From assembly GCA_019084435.1 (NCBI GenBank), contig JAHRFV010000289.1, positions 1 through 29,791 on the forward strand: a stretch of 29,791 bases of DNA, given 5' to 3'. Source of the stretch: Dethiosulfatibacter sp. (lineage in GTDB: Bacteria; Bacillota_A; Clostridia; Tissierellales; Dethiosulfatibacteraceae). Positions 1 through 7,500 of this stretch are shown here, in pieces (the stretch's first letter is position 1; the number at the start of each line of letters is the position of its first letter). The position numbers and the translations under genes were made by a program. A model generated the notes under the pieces. The model ran no database searches. It worked only from the letters and a program-made list of their open reading frames with translations, and was not told where the DNA came from.

Positions 1-63
1 AACCGCCACCGTGTCTGTTGTTCAGACTTCTCATATTTCCCTCTCAATCCATAAGTTCAATAT

Positions 64-480
64 TCAAGTTCTGTTATATTTTGTTATCGCATACAGATAA
101 CTGTCCATACTACCAATATAAACCACCCCGTCCGCTATGGCCGGTGAAGAGTCTATCATATCATCCGTCTTGAATTTCCACTTCTCCTGACCAGTATTGC
201 TATCTATCGCATACAGATAACTGTCCCTACTGCCAATATAAACCACCCCGTCCGCTATGGCCGGTGAAGATACTATAGAACTATCCGTCTTGTATTTCCA
301 AATAAGTTCACTTAATTCATGAACTCCTTTAGTATTGTATACGCCAGTGTTACTTAGATTGCCTCTAAACATTGCCTCTGTTTTTTGCATTGGTTCTATT
401 TTTGGTGCGCTGCAGCTTGTCATAGCAAGAAGTCCCAAGCATAAAGCAGATACTATGATACACTTATACATTTTTTTCAT
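64..480 (-). CDS. Short PQQ-type beta-propeller repeat lipoprotein, probably truncated
   Basis: The 138-residue protein starts with a lipoprotein signal: a basic MKKMYK, a hydrophobic stretch, then MTSC, whose cysteine (about residue 23) would carry the lipid anchor. After a linker come one full and one nearly full 40-residue beta-propeller repeat, each reading roughly WKxKTD, SSPAIADGVVYIGS, DSYLYAI. Repeats of this kind (PQQ/quinoprotein-like blades) normally build a 6-8 bladed propeller of 300-400 residues, so two blades cannot close a propeller. After the second DSYLYAI the sequence ends abruptly in a non-repeat tail, TKYNRT. The start is supported by GGAGG about 8 bases upstream. I infer a surface lipoprotein that lost blades by recombination between its near-identical DNA repeats; whether it still functions is unknown. 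Confidence 0.6.
   Translation of the reverse strand: MKKMYKCIIVSALCLGLLAMTSCSAPKIEPMQKTEAMFRGNLSNTGVYNTKGVHELSELIWKYKTDSSIVSSPAIADGVVYIGSRDSYLYAIDSNTGQEKWKFKTDDMIDSSPAIADGVVYIGSMDSYLYAITKYNRT
87..300 (-). repeat. 120-bp tandem repeat inside the PQQ-repeat gene
   Basis: Two copies with a 120-bp period begin at 87 and 207. Both contain the same stretch from CGCATACAGATAACTGTCC through the segment encoding SSPAIADGVVYIGS, with only scattered differences. Each copy encodes one 40-residue propeller blade. The near identity at DNA level makes slippage or unequal recombination likely and would explain the short protein. Confidence 0.8.
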
Positions 481-784
481 CGATTATTGCCTCCGAATTT
501 GTTTTTTTAAAGAGAATCCCCATTGGTAATTTGATAAATGTTGCTTCTTTATTTTTATATTGACCATAATTCCAAGCTAATCTTAAATCAACTTCACAAA
601 ATACCATTTCATAAGTCGTTTAGAGTGCTTCTTGATTCACATTCTTTTATCCTTCTTAATAAATGATTGTTTTCAACCTTTTGACGATAATATAAGTTAT
701 TAACTGGCACCTATTACTGTTACTTATGATTTTTTCATATGTTCCTTGTATATTAAAAATATGTTTTAGTAAACTCTCCTTCAT
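464..784 (-). other. Gene-poor stretch with two small ORF remnants
   Basis: This AT-rich stretch separates the lectin fragment from the lipoprotein gene. On the minus strand it holds two short open frames: 784 to 656 (42 residues, starting MKESLLKHIF) and 607 to 464 (47 residues, starting MVFCEVDLRL, overlapping the start of the lipoprotein gene in another frame). Neither has a convincing ribosome binding site and I recognise neither. They could be pieces of one gene broken by frameshifts, or chance frames. No hairpin terminator stands out. Confidence 0.2.
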
Positions 785-793
785 CTTTTTAAT

Positions 794-1175
794 TTATTCT
801 ACTTCTAACAGTTTCCACTGTTGAAGATTAGAGCCAGTATAGGTTTTAAGAATTACATTTGCTCCTTTTGCGGTTCCATCACCAGTAAGTACCAATGAAT
901 TTAAATCGTCATACATTATTATATAGTTTCCGTTGTCAAGTTTCTTAAGCTGGAAATCGCTCATTCCTGAAGTTGAATAGCTATATAGATGTATATTTGA
1001 TCCGCTCTTTATATCAGCCTTAGTATTGCCATAGATGTTAAGATACAATTCTGTACTATTGCTTAGACTTCTTATCATATATGTTTTATTTCCAATATCT
1101 TTGAATTCAAACTGATGATCACCACTTATATCTGATTTTGTCCATAGATTTATATTTGTTAATTTTGCTACTTCT
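794..1175 (-). pseudogene. Ricin-type beta-trefoil lectin domain fragment
   Basis: The frame encodes about 125 residues of a carbohydrate-binding beta-trefoil: repeated hydrophobic strands, YLNIYG, LVLTGDGTAKGANV, and a final QxW-type motif LQQWKL near the C-terminus. This is typical of ricin B-like modules attached to secreted bacterial proteins. The frame stays open upstream of the first ATG (1078) into residues resembling the start of the module (LTNINLWTKSD). It has no start codon with a ribosome binding site and no signal peptide. Just upstream, in a different frame, lies the N-terminus of a BspA-type protein (1174-1398). I infer a deletion or frameshift that joined two parts of one or two surface proteins and left the lectin untranslated. 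Confidence 0.6.
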
Positions 1176-1398
1176 ACAGTGTTACATGATGTACTGTATA
1201 TCCTTCAATAGTCACAGGTATTTCAACTATGGTATCATCTCCTATATAGTTAGTTATAGTTACTTCTCCATTACTAATCGAATATTGAAAATTGGTAACC
1301 TCAGAAGCATAAACCTCATCATCACTTCCAATCCCTACCATCAAACCAATCCCTAGAACTAACAATAGCAATAAACCTAAAACTCTTGCATTCTTCAA
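1174..1398 (-). pseudogene. N-terminal fragment of a secreted BspA-like leucine-rich repeat protein
   Basis: The best start is a TTG at 1396-1398, because GGGAGGA lies five bases before it. This gives MKNARVLG followed by a long leucine-rich signal segment ending near VYASE. A longer frame runs to an ATG at 1437 but has no good ribosome binding site. The mature part (FQYSISNGEVTITNYIGDD, then TIVEIPVTIEGYTV) is the usual opening of BspA/LRR_5 proteins, where leucine-rich repeats would follow. Instead the frame stops after VTL, and a ricin-type lectin continues in another frame. I read this as the secreted head of a large surface protein whose repeat region was deleted. Confidence 0.6.
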
Positions 1399-1470
1399 TT
1401 TATCCTCCCATAACAATTTATTTAACCGCAATCTCATTTATGAAATCAATCCTGATTATTAAGCATCTCT

Positions 1471-1484
1471 TTGATTTAAATCAA
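1471..1484. promoter_or_regulatory. FNR/CRP-family operator-like palindrome
   Basis: TTGATTTAAATCAA matches the FNR-type consensus TTGAT-N4-ATCAA exactly, and the outer T and A extend the symmetry to 16 bases. It lies about 75 bp upstream of the TTG start of the BspA-like fragment on the minus strand. The match is direct; binding by an anaerobic or redox regulator of the CRP/FNR family is inference, and such a palindrome can arise by chance in AT-rich DNA. Confidence 0.4.
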
Positions 1485-1762
1485 ACGTAGCTATTCTCTT
1501 CCACCAAAAAACCCTTATTCAAAAAGAACAAGAGTTTCACCAATTCAATTACCTTATGTCAATGCCTATCTAGCTTCCCGCGATTTAGTAACCCTTTAAA
1601 TCAATACAATTCATTGTACTACTCCTATCCTGAGATTTCAACAGGAATGCATGATTTATTTTATCTTTCTTTATACTATCCTTCCAAAAATCAAAAAGAA
1701 CCGTCCCTTTTGTTGTCAATAACAAATCGAAAATTGCTTATAAATAATCATCTCTGCAAAAT

Positions 1763-1802
1763 AAAAAAAGCCGCAGATTCAGCCTCAAAGCATCCTCTAC
1801 GG
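1763..1802 (-). terminator. Rho-independent terminator downstream of the truncated recombinase
   Basis: On the minus strand CCGTAGA pairs with TCTGCGG (one G-T pair) across an 18-base loop and is followed by seven T residues. It lies about 120 bp past the recombinase stop. The rest of the 1438-1921 gap holds no gene I can support apart from the palindrome at 1471. Confidence 0.55.
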
Positions 1803-1921
1803 TTTTAACGTTTTTCTGTATTTATTTTTGTTCCGGAAAGAAACTTTACCTCTATTTCTCTGTCTTTGTTCCTTTTTAAGGCTCAATGATATTTTCTTTA
1901 GGGTTTACTATATTAATATGT

Positions 1922-3060
1922 CTACCGTTCATCTTCTATTCTCCATGGAAGCTCTCTGCCGTCTTTGAAGTGAAACACCAGTTCTTCATGGCTTTTTATC
2001 ACCACATGGTTAAGGGTGGCCGACCAGAGTTTCTCATCAAAGGTTGTAATGAGGTTGTCTTGTTTTCTTAGGGTTTTTAGGAAGGCTTTCATCAGGTTTC
2101 TCTTGGCTTTTTTTCTGTCGATATCGCTTAGCACTGTCTGCAGTCTTTTCTGAAGGTTGTTGTGTTTTTCTGCTAGTGTGTTGTATTTTTTGGTATAGGC
2201 TGCTTGGTCCATCTGTGTTCTCGCGTTTTCCGCGATCAGCTTTTCAAGGGCGGCATGAAGCAGTTGAGAATCCATTTCTATCGTTTCCATTTCTGCTTCC
2301 TCTTTTGAGGAGTCGGTGATCCTTTTGACCAGCTTGTCGTAGTCAGATAGTATCTCATCCTTGTTATCTATTAAACTGTTAAAGGCTTCCACAAAAGCTT
2401 TCTTGATGACTTCTTCTTTCAGATGGGGTGTGGTGCACTTGGCTTTCCTTAAGAATTTGTTGTTGCACTGCCAGATGGTCTGGGCGTACTTGGTGTTTGA
2501 GTGCCACACCTTTCTTCCGTAAAACCCGCCACAGTCGCCGCAGGTGATTCGGCTGGCGAAGCAGTTGATGGCGCTTGTGTACTTGCCTGCCTTCTGTCTT
2601 CTTTTAAACTCTTCCTGGACCAGTTCGAATGTTTCCGGTTCGATGATTGCCGGATGGCTGTTCTCAACGTAGTATTGAGGCACTTCGCCTTCGTTTAGCT
2701 TCTTCTTTTTTGTCAAAAAGTTGACGGTATAAAATTTTTGCAATAAAGCAGAACCTTTAAATTTCTCATTTCGTAGAATGCTCTGAACGGTTGTCGCATG
2801 CCAGTTTTCTTTGCCCCCCGGTGTCGGAATCTTCTCTTTTGTCAGCATCTTAGCGATGCCTGAAGCCGTCTTGCCTTCAAGAAAATGCCTGTATATCCTT
2901 CTGATGATCTTGGCTTCCTTTTCGACTATCTTTGGCAGCCCATCCTCGCCTTTCTCGTAGCCAAGAAAATGTTTGTAAGGCAGGCTGACCTTGCCGTCTG
3001 CAAACCGCTTGCGCTGGCCCCAGGTGACGTTTTGAGAAATTGAATGGCTTTCGGATTGTC
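1922..3060 (-). pseudogene. Large serine recombinase lacking its catalytic domain
   Basis: About 378 residues align almost without gaps to the C-terminal part of the intact recombinase at 10986-12587 and look over 90% identical by eye. Present are the end of the helix joining the domains (QSESHSISQNV), the recombinase domain (IPTPGG, SILRNEKFKG, YYVENSHPAII), the zinc ribbon (CGDCGGFYG with later cysteines) and the coiled-coil C-terminus. The whole N-terminal resolvase domain with the catalytic serine is missing. Homology stops at about 3056-3060 and is replaced by unrelated DNA, where a chance ATG (3067) opens the frame. Similarity to the second copy continues past the stop to about 1803. 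It cannot recombine DNA by itself. Four of eight residues differ in one zinc-ribbon patch (FLRKAKCT against FHKRQYCL), far more than elsewhere. Confidence 0.9.
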
Positions 3061-3098
3061 TAATCACTCAAAGATTGATACAATTTGGCGATATTCGA

Positions 3099-3118
3099 TT
3101 AACGCTAAAAGGTGCACC
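3099..3118 (+). repeat. 20-bp repeat shared with position 28866
   Basis: TTAACGCTAAAAGGTGCACC occurs here and identically, in the same orientation, at 28866-28885. This copy is about 40 bp from the point where the recombinase gene is cut off. At the other site it is followed by tandem GGTGCATTTCC repeats. It may be an insertion-sequence end left after deletion, or part of a junction. Confidence 0.6.
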
Positions 3119-3201
3119 GGAGAGTATAATGTACCTGTAAAGTAAACAGTTTTAAAACATTAACATATTTTCTCAAGCAACATGGCTTGACAAGACAACA
3201 T

Positions 3202-4428
3202 TTATATCCAAGGTAAAACTTCCATTATTAACGCTACGATAGTTGTTGATAGAGCCATTGAAGTTACGTTTCCAACGGTTCCATGAATATGCTCTGGCAA
3301 TCTATTACTGACATATTCAGCTATAGGTCCACCTAATATTCCTCCAAGCACACCTGCTATAATAGCTACTTGAATTGAACCTCCAAAGATAATCACACAA
3401 GCAGGTCCAACGCTTACTAAAGGAACGTACGTAGCGTACCACCCCAACTCCATATACTTTGAAAAATAAAGCAATATTCCTACTCCAGACCCAATAAATT
3501 GAGATAATACAATCGCTGGTATTAATAAATTACCATGTATGCCAGTTCTTGAGTTGAATAACCATTCTATACAAATTCCAATCACGACGAGAAATCCAGC
3601 AATTTCATTCCCGTAAAATAGGGCTTCAGAAAAATCTGCGAATACTCTTCTAACAAACCATGATGGTTTTTGCATTTGGATGGTTTTGTCTTCCTTAGAT
3701 ATTTTTATCTCATTGCTTCTTGCTTTTTTAATTGGTTTTTTTTGAATCCAAGGCAAGGATTTTAATATCTGGCCGATTATTATGCCTGTAAAAGCCATCG
3801 TCAATACATTCCCAACAACGCCTGGTATTTCAAATACTGGCACAATTGTTCTCATCATCCAAAATGCAATTGGAAAGCTTATTAAACCACCAAGTATTGA
3901 AGTTACAAAGAGTGTTCTATAACTCGGTCCATACATCAACATAAGCGATGGAGGAGCTCCCGCTACGGTTATAAATGTTGGTAGAAAAATAAACTCTCCA
4001 TCAGCAAAATACCTAGTGGAGTTTAACACAAATATTGCAACAACTAACGATATTATTTGAGATGAAAGTACCCAAGGCCACATTGTTGGAAATCCATAGC
4101 ATATTTCAAACCCACTATTCTTAGAACCGTTCACTGCAAGTTTCCATGCTATAAAACCACCAGCTATAATTCCGATTGATGGAAGTACTCCTCCATAAAA
4201 CTGCGGTTGTGTAAAATCCATTAACAACCAAATACATGTGTACAACAGATTTCCTTCACCAGCTCTTTCAATTACTGCAACATAATTAAAAGAATGACCA
4301 AAACTCGGGAGGCTTCTCAAAAAATAATATAATCCAAAACCTATGAGCATAGTATATATAAACCCTAAAACAGAACGTAATCTTAGTTTTTCGTAGCATG
4401 ATTTCTCATTATTGTCCTGAATCCCCAA
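3202..4428 (-). CDS. Polytopic membrane protein with two related halves, possible transporter
   Basis: The protein has 408 residues with about ten hydrophobic segments and one charged cytoplasmic-looking loop in the middle (about residues 225-255, KKPIKKARSNEIKISKEDK). Each half ends with a similar motif, GNVLTMAFTGII...LKSLPWI and GNVTSMALSTTI...MEVLPWI, so the protein looks like an internal duplication, common in transporters. The start is a TTG (4426-4428) with GGAGGAGAG upstream; no in-frame ATG occurs before the first membrane segment. It is the last gene of the cluster, downstream of the carboxyltransferase pair, so I infer transport of that pathway's substrate or product. I do not recognise the family. 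Confidence 0.7.
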   Translation of the reverse strand: MGIQDNNEKSCYEKLRLRSVLGFIYTMLIGFGLYYFLRSLPSFGHSFNYVAVIERAGEGNLLYTCIWLLMDFTQPQFYGGVLPSIGIIAGGFIAWKLAVNGSKNSGFEICYGFPTMWPWVLSSQIISLVVAIFVLNSTRYFADGEFIFLPTFITVAGAPPSLMLMYGPSYRTLFVTSILGGLISFPIAFWMMRTIVPVFEIPGVVGNVLTMAFTGIIIGQILKSLPWIQKKPIKKARSNEIKISKEDKTIQMQKPSWFVRRVFADFSEALFYGNEIAGFLVVIGICIEWLFNSRTGIHGNLLIPAIVLSQFIGSGVGILLYFSKYMELGWYATYVPLVSVGPACVIIFGGSIQVAIIAGVLGGILGGPIAEYVSNRLPEHIHGTVGNVTSMALSTTIVALIMEVLPWI

Positions 4429-4502
4429 ACCCTATCACTCTCCTCCGTTTAGAAGTCTTCATTTAGATAGTAAATATTATACAAAAAGGTAATTGTATAG
4501 TG

Positions 4503-5489
4503 CTATACTGCCTGGGGATTAATCCCAGCTATCATATCATTTTGCCATTTTTCCAGTTCTAGGGCTTCTTCCAGAGTAATCTTCTTGAATTTTATTGTAT
4601 CGTGGGGTTTGGCTTGACCTACTTTCCATAACTCTGCTTTTACGACTGTGGCAATAGATATGAAGCCACCTAAACTAGGTCCATCTACTGTCAGAATAAT
4701 AGGTGTATCACCAGACACATTGATCATCCCAACTGAGTATGGATAATCATTTATGTTTGATGGGTGGCTACCACCTTCTCCACCATCTTCTCTAGAGAAC
4801 TCAGGTGGGGTATCTCCATCTAAACGATAGCCTAATCTGTTAGCATTAAGGTTTACCATCCATTTGGTATCAAAAAATATTTTTAAGTATTCTTCTGTGA
4901 AAAAATCCGGTGCTGAATGAGGTCCTTCTATAACTCCTATTTCCCATTGACTCGTATACATAGTCTGCATATTGAAATTTAGACTTTGTTCAACTCGCAA
5001 GGTATTGATTTCTCCTATAAATTCTTTGACTTTCAGAACATCTCCCTTTTTGATAGTTCTGCCTTCATGTCCTCCAAATCCACCATGCGGAAATGTTGAT
5101 TTGCTTCCTAAATACAAAGGTACATCAAAGCCTCCTTTAATTGCCAAATACGACCTGAATCCTCCTCCTTGTACAACCCCTAGAGTTAGTTTACTACCTT
5201 TTGTTACCTTGAATGGTTTCATCCATGGGATCTCTTCTCCATCTAAGTTGCTTGCCAATTTCGCTCCTGTAAGAACCACTACCGCATCTTGCAAAAATCT
5301 CAATGTGGGCCCCATCGCAGTAATTTCCATTCCAGCTTCTTTTTCTGTGTTGCCTACAAGTCTATTAGCAATCCTAAAAGAGACTGAGTCCATTGGTCCA
5401 GAAGGCGGAACTCCTATATGCCAATATCCTATTCTCCCTGGGTAATCTTGTATTGTTGTATAAAGACCACCGCTTAAAACTTCTATCAT
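4503..5489 (-). CDS. Carboxyltransferase subunit of PxpC / allophanate hydrolase subunit 2 (KipA) family
   Basis: This is the KipA/PxpC/AHS2 family: SGGLYTTIQDYPGRIGYWHIGVP at the N-terminus with GPMDSVSFRIANRLVGN directly after, and DGPSLGGF near the C-terminus are typical. Members work with a PxpB/KipI-type partner, encoded just upstream, as 5-oxoprolinase subunits or as the carboxyltransferase part of urea-carboxylase-like enzymes; KipA of Bacillus was first described as an antagonist of the kinase inhibitor KipI. The frame could start at a GTG (5498), but AAAGGGG eight bases before the ATG at 5487-5489 favours that start. Length (about 328 residues) is normal. PxpA, the third 5-oxoprolinase subunit, is not in the window, so the substrate is open. 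Confidence 0.85.
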   Translation of the reverse strand: MIEVLSGGLYTTIQDYPGRIGYWHIGVPPSGPMDSVSFRIANRLVGNTEKEAGMEITAMGPTLRFLQDAVVVLTGAKLASNLDGEEIPWMKPFKVTKGSKLTLGVVQGGGFRSYLAIKGGFDVPLYLGSKSTFPHGGFGGHEGRTIKKGDVLKVKEFIGEINTLRVEQSLNFNMQTMYTSQWEIGVIEGPHSAPDFFTEEYLKIFFDTKWMVNLNANRLGYRLDGDTPPEFSREDGGEGGSHPSNINDYPYSVGMINVSGDTPIILTVDGPSLGGFISIATVVKAELWKVGQAKPHDTIKFKKITLEEALELEKWQNDMIAGINPQAV

Positions 5490-5506
5490 TTTTGTCACCC
5501 CTTTAT

Positions 5507-6502
5507 TTAATATCCTATGATGGCATTTTTAAGTGCTCTTTCTCTTTTATCTCTGAATGATTCCGATTCATCTTTTATAGAATCCAGGAACTTATTGTAA
5601 TCCTTAATTTTAAATGTGTCTTCTTCAATATTGAAACTATACTGGTTTAACCTAACCTTTTCACGAATCTCTATAAGTTCATCTTCACTTACTTGCTCGA
5701 ATTTTATTTTGTCAAAAAACCTCAAGAGCCATGGTGCTTCTTTAAAGGCTTTATTGGTTTGCCAAGTGTTCCAGATAGGTAATGTCCTTCCCACCAGTTG
5801 ATATCCGCCGGGAGACTCCATCGGATATATGCATAAAAATGCTCCTCCAAGACCGACAGTTCCCTCAGCTGTCCATGTGCGGGCGGGATTATATTTTGGA
5901 ACAACCATCCTATATCTTGGATCTAGCGGAACTGCACATGGAGCCCCCAGATAAACATCCCCTAAACCGATGACCAAATATTCTGTTGACAAAAAATACC
6001 TAATTACTTCATCTGCTCCAGATAATCCATTAGCCTTCGCTACAAACTCAATATTATCTGGTAGATAAGGTCCGCTTTTTCTTATAGATCCCATATACTT
6101 TTGCACTGCTTCGTCTGACCATCTATCATGTAGTGCAATTGGCAAATGCACTCTACGTGAAGGTATCTCTACTTCTTCAAGATTGGGAAGATTTTTTTCT
6201 ATTAGTTTGAGTATTTCTATTAATCTATTCATTTTTAATTTTAATCCATCATATTGGATAAGAACCGAGCAAAGACCAGGTGTCAGCTCCATAATTCCTT
6301 CAATTTGCATTGAATTTATAGCTTCCTCCAATAAATATATTCTCACTCTTAGATTCAAATCCAACGTAATATCTCCATACTCTATCAGAATACAGTCACT
6401 CCCAGCCATTCGATACACCACTCTAGGCTGATTTGGACCATCATCAATTGTTGCTATAACCGCATCTGATTTCTTTATCTCAATCAAATTAGATATATTC
6501 AT
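5507..6502 (-). CDS. Carboxyltransferase subunit of PxpB / allophanate hydrolase subunit 1 (KipI) family, extended C-terminus
   Basis: The core carries the family signatures YLVIGLGDVYLGAPCAVPLD, then RTWTAEGTVGLGGAFLCIYP and ESPGGYQLVGRT, which form the cyclophilin-like fold of KipI/PxpB/AHS1. At 331 residues it is about 90 longer than a typical stand-alone PxpB. The extra C-terminus (FLDSIKDESESFRDKRERAL) resembles the segment found in the fused urea carboxylase polypeptide, so it looks closer to the biotin-carboxylase-linked branch than to plain 5-oxoprolinase; this is inference. GGAGG stands seven bases before the ATG. The partner begins 17 bp after its stop, so they are almost certainly co-translated. 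A strong hairpin lies about 55 bp upstream. Confidence 0.85.
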   Translation of the reverse strand: MNISNLIEIKKSDAVIATIDDGPNQPRVVYRMAGSDCILIEYGDITLDLNLRVRIYLLEEAINSMQIEGIMELTPGLCSVLIQYDGLKLKMNRLIEILKLIEKNLPNLEEVEIPSRRVHLPIALHDRWSDEAVQKYMGSIRKSGPYLPDNIEFVAKANGLSGADEVIRYFLSTEYLVIGLGDVYLGAPCAVPLDPRYRMVVPKYNPARTWTAEGTVGLGGAFLCIYPMESPGGYQLVGRTLPIWNTWQTNKAFKEAPWLLRFFDKIKFEQVSEDELIEIREKVRLNQYSFNIEEDTFKIKDYNKFLDSIKDESESFRDKRERALKNAIIGY

Positions 6503-6555
6503 ATTTTACCTCCAGTACTATTGTTTTAAGAATTAATTAGATGAACATATTTTAA

Positions 6556-6592
6556 GAAAAATGCTGGGATTCATAGCCATCCCAGCATTTTT
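6556..6592 (-). terminator. Strong hairpin terminator between amidase and carboxyltransferase genes
   Basis: AAAATGCTGGGAT and ATCCCAGCATTTT form a near-perfect 13-bp stem with an 8-base loop, ending in a run of T on either strand. It follows the cysteine hydrolase stop by about 50 bp. The next gene starts 55 bp further on with no obvious promoter, so partial read-through may set the level of the downstream three genes. Confidence 0.85.
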
Positions 6593-6639
6593 TATTCATT
6601 ATAGAATTTTTTCATTAATGGATGGTTATACGATATGTC

Positions 6640-7500
6640 TTATTTCAAACCTGCTTCCTTTACGGCTTTAATGAATGTTTCAGAGTCCGAGACATTTCCA
6701 AATACGCCGCCTTGCATTTTAATGGATTTAATTGCAGATCTATAGTTCTCTTCATCTGTTGCTCCTGTACAGTCTTTTAATAAAACACACCAGTATCCAT
6801 AATCATTGGCTTCTCTCATGATTGTATGCACGCATACATCTGTAGTTATACCTGAGATTACTAGATGGGTTACTCCCAAATTCTTTAACAAGAGATGAAT
6901 ACTGCTCATTCCAAATGCACCTTTACCTTCTTTATCCACTACATATTCGCCTTCTATTGGATAAAGCTCATCTACTATATCCCAGTTAGGTTCTCCTCTA
7001 ACTAATAGTTTGCCTAATCCACCTTCTGGAACTTCTCCAATACCTACCCCTTTTCCGATGATTTTGGATCTGAGAACCTTGTTAAATGGGGCGTCAGATA
7101 AATCTGGCAAATGCCCTTCTCTTGTATGGACCACTCTTATGTCTGTTCCTCTGATTGTGTCTAGAACATTTTTTATCGGCTTAATAGGACCAGATGTTGC
7201 CGCTAAATCATATCCCATTACATCTACGTACCCTTTTTCTCCTGCAAAATCTGTTTGCATATCAATTGCAATAAATGCTGTTCTTCCAGAATCCAATTCT
7301 ATAAAAGCGTTTTGCCCAAATTCCGGACAATCTTCAACTTCCAATTTTATTATTTTTCCCTTTACTTGCCCATATTGCCATTCTGGAAATTTGAATGTTT
7401 TTGTTGCTTTAAACTCTTCATATGCTTCTTCAACTTTCTTTAAAAACTTTTCTCTTCCCTTATTGTAAAATTCTTCATATTTCCTCAATTCTTTTTTCAT
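6640..7500 (-). CDS. Isochorismatase-like cysteine hydrolase (amidase)
   Basis: Residues 75 onward form the cysteine hydrolase fold of isochorismatase, RutB and biuret-hydrolase relatives. The catalytic triad is visible: Asp80 in IAIDMQTDF, Lys190 in VVDKEGKGAF, and Cys223 in ISGITTDVCVHTIMRE. HTREGHLPDLSDAPFNK is characteristic of the branch acting on ureido, biuret-type or carbamoyl amides. A charged helical extension of about 70 residues precedes the domain. The frame extends to an ATG at 7515, but GAGGAGA eight bases before the ATG at 7498-7500 fits that start better. That start lies inside the last codons of the permease gene, so the two are translationally coupled. I infer hydrolysis of an amide released in degradation of the imported compound; substrate unknown. 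Confidence 0.85.
   Translation of the reverse strand: MKKELRKYEEFYNKGREKFLKKVEEAYEEFKATKTFKFPEWQYGQVKGKIIKLEVEDCPEFGQNAFIELDSGRTAFIAIDMQTDFAGEKGYVDVMGYDLAATSGPIKPIKNVLDTIRGTDIRVVHTREGHLPDLSDAPFNKVLRSKIIGKGVGIGEVPEGGLGKLLVRGEPNWDIVDELYPIEGEYVVDKEGKGAFGMSSIHLLLKNLGVTHLVISGITTDVCVHTIMREANDYGYWCVLLKDCTGATDEENYRSAIKSIKMQGGVFGNVSDSETFIKAVKEAGLK

Noticed and set aside
4972..5445. Plus-strand frame inside the carboxyltransferase gene
   Set aside because: Antisense shadow of a strongly conserved gene, without a ribosome binding site.
4503..6502. Naming the pair pxpB/pxpC or kipI/kipA
   Set aside because: PxpA and a KinA-type context are absent and the PxpB-like protein has a urea-carboxylase-type extension, so a specific symbol would overstate the evidence.
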